Of a stretch of 64,000 nucleotides of DNA, positions 51,891 to 61,100 are shown one piece after another. Position numbers and translations under genes: made by a program. The notes beneath the pieces were generated by a model. That model made no database searches. It was given only the letters and a program-made list of their open reading frames with translations, and was not told the origin of the DNA. The stretch is from Mesocentrotus franciscanus (lineage: Eukaryota > Echinodermata > Echinoidea > Camarodonta > Strongylocentrotidae): positions 49,565,271-49,629,270 of the forward strand of contig CP137666.1 in the NCBI GenBank assembly GCA_037976565.1, written 5' to 3'. Position 1 is the first letter of the stretch. The number at the start of each line of letters is the position of its first letter.

Positions 51891-52421
51891 TATTCGGGCA
51901 CCTTAATGCCCGAATATGACGATATTTTGGGTACCTCGCCGTCAAATTGAAGGATATCCGTGCAGCTTGTTGCCCAATTATGGAGGTATTTAGGGACTGC
52001 ACTGTCTGAAATCATCTTGTTTCTAAATGTTGCGAGCGAGCGCTGAAGACTTTTCCATCTTATCTTTTAAAAAATTTCCTCATGAAAAGTAAATTTCTCT
52101 CGCGGCACCCCAAGAGATGTCTTGCGGCACCCTAGTTGAAAAACGCTGGTTTAGATGATAGAAAATGGCACACTTTGTATAAGCAACAGTGAGAAATGTA
52201 GGTTTAAAAAAAGAAGGGGGAGCATTTACCAATGGGCAATTACTATACTTCAAAAGTTCATTAAAATGGGAACTTGTCATATTTGAAAGGGCAGTTCATA
52301 TCATAAGCAAAAATTGACATTTTATGAGAAGATGAAGGGGCACTTATTAGAAAGGAAAATGGGCACATGTCAAAGTAAAAGAGCTAAGCTCTTATCACAT
52401 GTGAAAGGGGGCACTTCTTAT

Positions 52422-53919
52422 CAGGCGCGGATCCAGGATTTGTTAAGGGGGGCCCAAATTTGAAATTGTGCGAGCCAAATATTGGTACGTAATGTTGACC
52501 ACTAAAGCAGTGGCGTAATGAGCAAAATCGTTTGGGGGCAGAAAAAAAATCCGCATCACCACCACTCTTACATTCAGGCCCTGCTGAACGTTTTTCAAAG
52601 TGGGTGGGGGGGGGGGGAGGCTAAAGTATTTACGATCAGGTAGAGCGTAGCGTAAATCGGCGTGGGGTCTAGGGGCAAAGCCCCGGCGGGGGTCAAGGGG
52701 CGGAACCCCCCGAAGCTCAGGGGTTTTAGGCATTTAATTACGGTCAGATGAGCTTATTTTGATACCTTATTTGTGACACTGGCAGGTCACTAATTGGCGT
52801 GGGTCCCAGGGGGCGGAGCCCCTGGAAGCTCAGGGGTTTTATGCATTAAATTACGGTCAGATTAGCATCCAAGGGCCCGCTTTAGGGGCCTAGATGGAAT
52901 GTAGGGGGCAGAGCCCCCGTAATCTTAGGGGTTTTAGGTATTAAATCACGGTCAGATGAGCATAATATTTTGATACCTCATTATTTTGTGACACTGGCAG
53001 GTCACTATTTTTGTTTTCTATCTTACTTTCTATTTCTCTTTAATATACTTTTTTTCAAGCCCCGCCGTTCCGCAGGCCCTGATAGGTAGGCCTCTAAATA
53101 AGCATATTTCTTGCCTGACTGTATTGGGAATTTGTCATTTTCCAACGAACGCATAAAAAGTATAATTTACTAAAAAGTGAGGAAAAATCACGGAAAATTA
53201 TATCAATGTCAGCAAAATTTGTAAATCACTAGTATCCAATTAGAAATAAACCATGCTTAAATTCTATCTGGGGGCAAGGGACTTTCGGCCCCCGATCAAC
53301 ACCTTGTTGGCGGGGAAAATCGCAACTGATCTCCCCCACCTTTCTTCTTCCTTTTTTCCCTTTCCCTTTCTCTCCTCTTCCCTTTCCCTTCCCTTCCTTC
53401 TCTCTCTTTTAAGTTTGCTGGGGGAGGGGGCAAGGGCCTTTCGGTCCCCCCGATCCACACGTTGTTGGCCGAATTAATCGCAACTGATCTCCCCTTCTTT
53501 TCATCCTTTTCTTTTCTTCTTCCTCTTTTTATTCCTTTTAGCTCTCCCTTTCCCTTTCCCTTCCCCCTTTTTGGCAGGGGAGAGAGCAAGGACCTTTGCC
53601 CCCGAGCCACAACTTGCTGGCAGGAAAATCGCAACTGATATCACCCTTTTTTCTTTTCTTCTTCCTCTTTATTTCCTTCCCTTTATCTCCTCTTTCCTTC
53701 CTTCTCTTTTTTTGTGTGTTTTGCTGGGGGAGGGAGGAGCAGTAACCTGGGAGGCAAGACCCTTTCGGCCCCCGATCTCCTTCTTCCCCCCTTTTCTTTT
53801 CTGCTTCCTCTTTTTTCTTTCCATTTCTCTCTTCTTTCCCTTTTCCTTCTTTTCCTTCTCTCTCTCTCTCTCTTTTTGGCGGGGGGCAAGGTCCCCTGAC
53901 CCCACTGGATCCGCGCCTG
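52422..53919. mobile_element. hAT-like non-autonomous element with perfect 8 bp target duplication
   Basis: The left end CAGGCGCGGATCCAG and the right end CTGGATCCGCGCCTG are exact reverse complements. The flanks CTTCTTAT at 52414-52421 and 53920-53927 are identical, the 8 bp duplication typical of hAT transposons. The 1.5 kb body has no transposase. It carries three minisatellite units (52.69-53.01 kb) in the opposite orientation to those at 50.6-51.8 kb, and four pyrimidine-rich repeats (53.27-53.90 kb). Confidence 0.85.
53270..53900. repeat. Four imperfect tandem units of about 150 bp, pyrimidine-rich
   Basis: GGGGGCAAGGGACTTTCGG-like sequence followed by an AAAATCGCAACTGATCTC-like segment and a long CT-rich tract repeats with starts near 53271, 53428, 53580 and 53735. 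Both strands give long low-complexity open frames that are not genes. Confidence 0.75.
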
Positions 53920-54392
53920 CTTCTTATACCTTAACATAGGCACTCATCAGAAGTGAAAAAGGAGACTTATTGGAAGGAGAAAAAAACTCATTGCACGTGT
54001 CAAAGTAAAAGGGGCTATCAGATTTAGATAGGGGCGCCTATTAGAGGTGAAAAGGCATTGATCATAAACAAGGCAAAGGGCACTTATCAGAAGGGAAAGG
54101 GGCATTTATTAGACAGGAAAAATTAGGAGTAGGGGTCAAAGTAAAAGGGGCACTTAATTGTCGTACCTATGAAGGGGCGCTCATCAAAGATGAAAAGGGC
54201 ACTTATAATGATGAGGGAGGAAGGGGGCACTTATTAGGAAGAAAAAGGGGCACTAAAGTAAAAAGAGGCACTTTTCCAATGTATAAAAGGGCACCTTTAG
54301 GGTACTTGAAAAAGTGGGGTGGCACTGTCTCCCCTGCCCCCCCCCCCGGGAGGTTGGGGCGCCGCCTCATTATTCGGGCAGGGAGGTACCGT

Positions 54393-54735
54393 CCCGGGGG
54401 TCACTCCCAACATGACTGGCTACGTACGCACCCGCGTCCAACCTAAAAGCGTTGAAAGGGTGTCTTTTTTGGCGTCGTCGATATTTTACTTTAAAAGGGT
54501 GCTTTTCAAGCACAAAAAACAAAAAGGGTACCTTTCCAAGTGCACAATATATACGCCATTAGGGTCCATTTCAGAAAAGTACGTGCGATACGCCATTGCC
54601 CATACTAGAGTCCATTTCGGAAAATGTGCGATACATACGCCATTGGGGTCATTTCAGAAAAGATGCGATACGCCATAAGAGGTTGACGGACACGGGTGGG
54701 TAGCACTTGTGTATGAGAGTGACCACCCCGGGGGT
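54393..54735. mobile_element. MITE-like repeat with inverted GGGGTCACTC ends
   Basis: CCCGGGGGTCACTC at 54393-54406 faces GAGTGACCACCCCGGGGG at 54717-54734 with one extra base. The interior carries repeated AAAGGGTG and ACGCCATTxGGGTCCATTTC-like motifs and no coding frame. Confidence 0.5.
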
Positions 54736-55120
54736 TTACGTAATATATTTTTCAAACACAAAATGGTATTCTATTTCTAGTACATTTTCATTAATTAATA
54801 AATTTATGACTCTATGGAACAGAATATATATATACATGTACCACAAAGAAAATTGATTTTGTAAAGTTCGAAGACCTGTCAGAATGCATTTCTCAATTTT
54901 AGAAGATTTATTTTGTTACGAAACTTTGTTGTTGTTGTTTGATTTGTCTATCGATTTGTCACAAAAACAGTAAAGATAATAATTATACACTTGGCGTCCC
55001 ATAGTGTATATAGCGAACTACGCAAGTACGTACACATGTACAGTCTTGAAGTTGTACTCGACTCATGTACCTCTACTGAGCCTCGGTAAATTCCGAAGAG
55101 AGACGAGATTTAGTGCCATT

Positions 55121-55144
55121 ATGTCATCTGTTAAATCTGTGAAA
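55121..55144 (+). CDS. HSD17B10: HSD17B10 coding exon 1
   Basis: ATG at 55121 codes MSSVKSVK, followed by donor GTAAGT at 55145. The human protein also places GLV right after a short SVK-ending N-terminus, which supports this tiny first coding exon. The upstream 100 bases look like 5' UTR. Confidence 0.85.
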
Positions 55145-58100
55145 GTAAGTTTTTTCTAATAATGTTCTTCCCTGACACGTTTTTAACTGGGTTGGGTGTA
55201 GGCTTCGTACGGTACTAGTACTATACTAGTACTTAGTAGTAGTTAACCCCAAAACTGGCAGCAAAAGTAGGGAACTCGACCCAGCCGGGATGCCACTGCC
55301 TATGGCTTGTTGCGGCTCCTGCCACGGGGGAGGAGTCAGGACGTAGAATGCACCTCGCGCTCGCCTTTAGTTAGCTGATCGGTTGCGAGATGATTAGCGG
55401 GGGTAATAATATTAATATATGTCTACACTCTAGTGATGGATTGATGATCGAAATGCAAGAGGGCACGTAGGTCTACATAGTTCATGTACTTCCAACGGTT
55501 TGTCCATAATATTACCATGCAGGTATGAGGGGGTTCATTACTCCGAAAAATGAAATAAGGACAGGTATCTAAGTCTAACTAATTCTGCACATTCATCATT
55601 ACAATTTTAATTTGGTGTGTTGATGTTATGTTGATAATGATTTGACTTATTACATTATTAATATTATTCATTATTCCTGTTATTTCAAATAACCTTGTAT
55701 AATAATCTGGTGTACATGTACAGAGATTATTCTATTACTATTAGACTAAGTGAATGTTTGTGATTCCTCAATTTAAAATTAAGGTCTTGGTGATAATAAT
55801 ATGAAATATGATGTTGATATCACCTACCTAGCCTAAATTGACACCCTTAGTCCTTACCTGTGTGTGAACAGTTCTTTCTTCCACACCGTCGAACCCAATA
55901 TCATCAAAACTCCTTCCTGCCATGCACCAGCATCAAGCAGTGGAACGGACTGTCCCATGACATCATTGACTATTGAGGCCAATACTATTGACACCTTTGT
56001 ACGAAGGCTATTGAGACGGGACTAGTACGTAATAGTCCAACCAGCAACATATTTATTTATTTTCGGAATTATGAATCCTAATAGATTTTCGTTAACTGGC
56101 TTCTTTCATTTCCTCATTTACAATTCCCTAATTAGTCTATGAGGAGATTAAAAATTATGCATTTGCATAAACTTGATTTGCAGGCAGCAGGTCTTGTAGT
56201 GGGAATATCCTATTCCTAGACATTTACTTTTGTAGGCCTATGTAGCATGGAATGGAACCCACAGTATAGTGAACAAGATAAATGGTCCCTAGATCTATCT
56301 AGATCTGGATCTATACCTTTTATACAATTGCATTTGTATACATGTATTTGTATGTCATTTTCTTGGATTAAATTGGGAAAATTAGGATATATGTGGCTAA
56401 TTGAGAAAACAATACTAATTAATTTCTTTTTTATTCTGTGCAGAGGCTGTTCTTTTGTACATACAGTAATTATATGGATCTTCTTCTTCTTCTTCTTCTT
56501 CCATTTTGATTACAGACCTCTTTACAGAGTATTATCGTACTATACTGGGGGTGTGTGCAGGTGCACCACTACACCGGGGTTTCCCCCTACTCTTATACGA
56601 ATAGTGCAGTCACTGCAGTGGGTTCTTAACGTGCAAAGGTCCCTACACGGGGCCTCCATTTAGCGTCCTATCCGAGGGACGGAGTGTTTTCCACAGCCTG
56701 CGTCTATGAACAAGGGAAGGGGCACATTAACACACAACGCAGGCTTTAGTCATCCGCCTAGGATCTTGGGAAGTGTTTTCAGTTAAAGATCATAAGTTTA
56801 TTATTATTTTCTTGTTTCTAGGGTCTTGTTGGACTTGTAACCGGTGGTGCCTCTGGTCTTGGGAAGGCCACTGTTGAGAGATTTGTGAGAAATGGAGCCA
56901 GAATGGTCATTGTGGATCTGCCAAACTCTCCTGGTGAAGAGGTAGCCAAGAATTTGGGAGATGATTGCAAATTTTCTCCAGGGGATGTAAGTTTTTTTTT
57001 TTCTCTTTACCTCTTCAGAGGGACTTTATTAATCAATCTCAAAATACATATAGACTATTTACAAAACAAGTAAAATGAAACATATGAATTATATACAAGA
57101 TCAACATAATTTCTTAAAATGATCATTATAACATTTCTATTACTTTCTTAACTTCTTCATTATCGAAGTATCTTGTATTTTCTTTGTATTTCAAATAAAA
57201 TTTTAACGATGAAATAAAATTATTTACATGTATTAACTTCTTTGGATTGGTTGGTACTTCCCCAAAGTTCCGCTTTACGTAATCTTTGTATATTACCAGT
57301 TGTGCATAATTTATTAAGAAATTAAGTAAAGTAAATTTTCTGTTATTTATTTTATATCCAATCAATAACATTTTCATATCAATTTCTATTTCTATTTTAA
57401 AGATGAAATACATAATTCTTGAGATAATTTTCCAGAAAACTCTTAACTTCTTGCAACGAAATATAAAATGCTCAATAGTTTCTTTGCACGACAAATTTCA
57501 CATTCGTTAGACTGTACGATTTTCCATGTAAAGAGATTGTCTTTAGAGGGCAATATCCTATGAATTAATTTGAAATTTTATTGTTTAATATTATTGTCTC
57601 TTATCTTATTAAATTTGAACTGAAATATATCTTTCCAAACAAATGTTTCTGGTAGGCCTAAAATATTTTGCCAAAAATGGAAACCAACTTTATCTTTTTC
57701 TTTTCTAGCATTAAATTATAGTAACTTTTCGCTTTAGTACATTCAACGTTTATAACATCTAAATTTGTCTCAATGTAGATTGTTTCATTGAGACTTGAAG
57801 CTTTGTTTAAACGTAAATTTTGTGACCAATATTTTGGGAATGCTTTTTTTAATTTTGACACTTTGAATAAAAACAACAGATTCTTTACATCAAATTGTTT
57901 ATTGAATAGAGAGTTATCTATCCATGTACCTTGATTCATAACATGTTTAATTTGAAAAATTCCTTCTTTTATCCACGACAAGAAATGCAGAGGTTTTTTA
58001 TCAATTATAATATTACTATTATTCCAAAGTATTTCATTGGGAATATTTTTTACTTCAAATTTATTTACATATCGAATTTCTGACCATGTGCAAAGCAAAT

Positions 58101-61100
58101 CCATATAAAACATTGGTAAATTTCTTTTTTTACATATCATTTTCATGTGTTTAAAGGTACTATGTCCCATTTGCATGCCCCAAAAATGAAAAGGTTAAAT
58201 TCCAACGGCATTTGAAAGACAAAACTAATTTAGAACGTCCCTAAAAAAAGGGGGGCTTGAAAATGTCTTTAAGTGGGAAAATAACGACTATTAGTTGTCG
58301 AATCGACTTAGGAGCTATAGAGCCAGTAAGTAATAGTCTGATTTTTCAGACCATTGTACCGAATGGTCGTACGTTTTATGCTGCGCAAAGATTCAATCAG
58401 TTTAATTTTGGCCATTACAAGAAGTGGGTTATTGATGTAGACAAATGCTCATGTACCCTTTACAGCTCATTTTATGTATGTTATTACCAAAGAAGAAAAA
58501 GCCAGTCAGTCCCTCAATAGTGTCTGACAGTGAAGTCTAGCAAGTAAACGGGTTTCCTTGCACAATTTGAATACTAGGACACTGCTAACGTTTAAATTTC
58601 ACAGAAAGGACATACATGACATATTCATAATTCCTGCAAAGTTCTACAGAATTTGATGTTGGCTGCAAAAGGGACATAGTATCTTTAATATGACAATTAT
58701 ACTGTAAACATAATGGCATCCCGCCAACTCTTTCAGTCCAAAATGAAAATAATGTCTTCCACATTGCATCATCTGCATTATAAAACTTATATATCCAAGA
58801 TAATCTAAGTGAATTAGCTTTCAAAATCAAATCAACCATACCAAGCCCCCCTTCTCTTTCTGTCTTGATACAAACATTCCGTTTTACTTTTTCACATCTA
58901 GAATTCCATATAAATGTATATATATAGTCCTATGTAAAGCCTTGCATATATGAGTAGGCATTGAGACAGCTGTGCCTACATAGACGAGCTGAGGAATTAT
59001 CAAACATTTTATAATTATTATTTTTCCATAACAGGTCAGTCGTCTCATTTTCCACGTCTTAAGAATATTATTAATTTTTCAACTTTCCCTCCCAGTTCAT
59101 ATTGCTAACATATTTATCATTTTTACCAATGTAAACACCTAAATGTTTTATTGGTTCTTCTGTAAATTCAATATCATATTTTGTTGTATCTAATTCCTTC
59201 ATTTTAAGTACTTTTGTTTTGTTCCAATTAATCTTTGGACCTGCAAAATACTCAAAATCGTCTAACTCCTTCATAACATTATCTACTGATTCCATTGAAT
59301 CAACAAATAGTGTGGTATCATCTGCGAATTGTGTTATCTTTACTTCGCTAACCTTCTGAACTTCTATATCTTTGGTTGTAATATTTATCCCTCTTATTTT
59401 ATTGTTTTCTCGAATTTTATTTGCTAGTATTTCTGCCACTAAGATAAATAACGAAGCTGATACTGGGCAGCCTTGACGAACGCCCTTTTGAATATTAAAT
59501 GTTTCAGATAGCCACCCATGCTGTGACACCCTACCATGGGCATTTGTGTATAAAGCTTTAATCCATCCTATAAAGGAAACCTTGAAATGCATACGTTTCA
59601 ATGTCTCAATAAGAAATTAGTGATTTACATTATCAAAAGCCTTTTTGAAATCTAAAAAAATGATACCGCCAATATTTGCTAATTTACAATAATCAATAAC
59701 ATCTTGTACAAGTCTTATGTTTTCACTTGCCATTCTACCCTTAACAAAACCTCTTTGATCGGCTGAAATTATACTTGGCATATTTGGTTGTAGCCGTATT
59801 GACAAAACACGTGCTGCAATTTTATAGTCTATATTAAGGAGAGAAATCGGTCGCCAATTATCAAGAGACCCCTTGTTGCCCTTTTTATACAAAAGAGTAA
59901 GAATAGATTGACCTTGTGTGAACGAGAGCCCCTGTCTCTCATACCCTTCGTTTAAACTATTTATCACCATGTCCTTTATCGCTTCCCAAAAACATTTATA
60001 GAATTCAACACTTAGACTGTCACTCCCAGGTGACTTATTTAAATTCATAGTAGACAATGCTTTCCAGCATTCCTTCTCTTTTAACAGACCTTCACAGCTC
60101 TTGGCTTCCTCTTCTGTAAAACACTTCATGTTTACATTTCTGAAATAATCATCATAATTTGCTCCACTTTCTTCTGTCTTACTATACATCATCTTATAAA
60201 ATTGTTGAATCTCTTTTAAAATATCTTCACTGTTCACAATTTTTTTACCATCTTTCTCTATATAATGTATCTCTTTCTTTTTTCCTCTTTGTTTCTCAAG
60301 CTGTAAAAAATACTTTGTACATTTTCACCCTGTTCTAGCCATTTTCTCTTGATCTGACATAAGCTCCTTTACATTTCATAGTATACCATTTGTCTAGCTC
60401 TCGTTTTAGGTTATCTATCTTTTCTTTATCAGTATCATTTAAATTTTCATCTTGTACTGAACACAATTGTCTTAATTCCTTTTCCATTTTCACATAATAC
60501 CGTTTTATTTTCCTTGTTTTAATCTTGCGTAACTTATACTATATTCCTTTAATTTAGATTTACAAACTTCCCACTGTAGTTGTTTACTCATAGTACTTGT
60601 TTCAATATTAATCTTCCGTATCAAGTCTTTTACATTTTTTACATAAATATTATCATCTAGCAACAAATTATTTATCTTCCAATAACCTTTTCCCCTTTTC
60701 TCTTGGGATATTTTGATTTTCAAAGATATTGCATTGTGATCACATTTTAAACATGGTCGAATATCTGTCGAATAAACTGAACATTTAAAATCTTTTGTTA
60801 TTAACCAATAGTCCAGACGAGAATATAGTTTTAATGACAGGGGATGTAAGTTAAATGCTTTGTAATATGTATGTCTCACATTAATGAAAGGATTGTAAAA
60901 AACACAGAGCTGTACCTTGTGTATTACTACATTGTATGTGCATGCTCATTGTTTTAATACATGTATAGAGAGACTGGTAGAGAGGGCTTGTAGGAGGGGA
61001 GGTGGTTCTGTGTAGTTTAATATTGGACATTTTCCTGAGATATACAAATGCTATGGGGTCAGTTCTTACTTAAATTTTGCTTATAATGTTGTACCTGTAT

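Larger units (their letters stand above)
52230..54330. repeat. Dispersed GGGGCACTTAT-type short repeats, split by a hAT insertion
   Basis: Short units around AAAGGGGCACTTATTAGA and CAAAGTAAAAGGGGC occur at 52.23-52.42 and again at 53.93-54.33 kb. The 52422-53919 element interrupts them. Confidence 0.65.
45721..55000. other. Intergenic region between divergently transcribed TMEM243 and HSD17B10
   Basis: The two genes point away from each other. The interval contains repeats listed separately (TA-flanked MITE, pyrimidine-rich tract, two hAT-like elements, a MITE near 54.4 kb). A less AT-rich, CpG-containing stretch near 48.23-48.46 kb, with CACGTG near 49.385 kb, could hold the TMEM243 promoter and 5' exon. 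I see no other coding exon with domain support. Confidence 0.55.
56994..60837 (-). mobile_element. 5'-truncated L1/Tx1-type LINE, antisense in HSD17B10 intron 2
   Basis: Read on the minus strand: a remnant of the endonuclease C-terminus ([18 protein letters not shown]; 60505-60837), reverse transcriptase ([28 protein letters not shown] motif [14 protein letters not shown] motif B, FADDTTLF motif C; 59071-60237), a C-terminal region (57126-58839) with a zinc-finger-like C-x2-C ... [10 protein letters not shown], an AATAAA signal near 57030 and a poly-A tail (poly-T at 56991-57001). CAGGGGATGTAAGTT at 56979-56993 is repeated at 60838-60852, a 15 bp target-site duplication. In-frame stops, frameshifts and a nested MITE show it is dead. 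The clade assignment rests on motif style. Confidence 0.9.

Noticed and set aside
53253..53943. Long Leu/Phe/Ser and Arg/Lys/Glu frames on both strands
   Set aside because: Products of CT-rich repeats in the hAT-like element.
56247..56663. 138-residue frame in HSD17B10 intron 1
   Set aside because: It mixes unique intron with a dispersed repeat and a TTC run, with no domain and no splice support.
58257..58520. 87-residue plus-strand frame
   Set aside because: It lies wholly inside the TTAA-flanked MITE and shows no domain.
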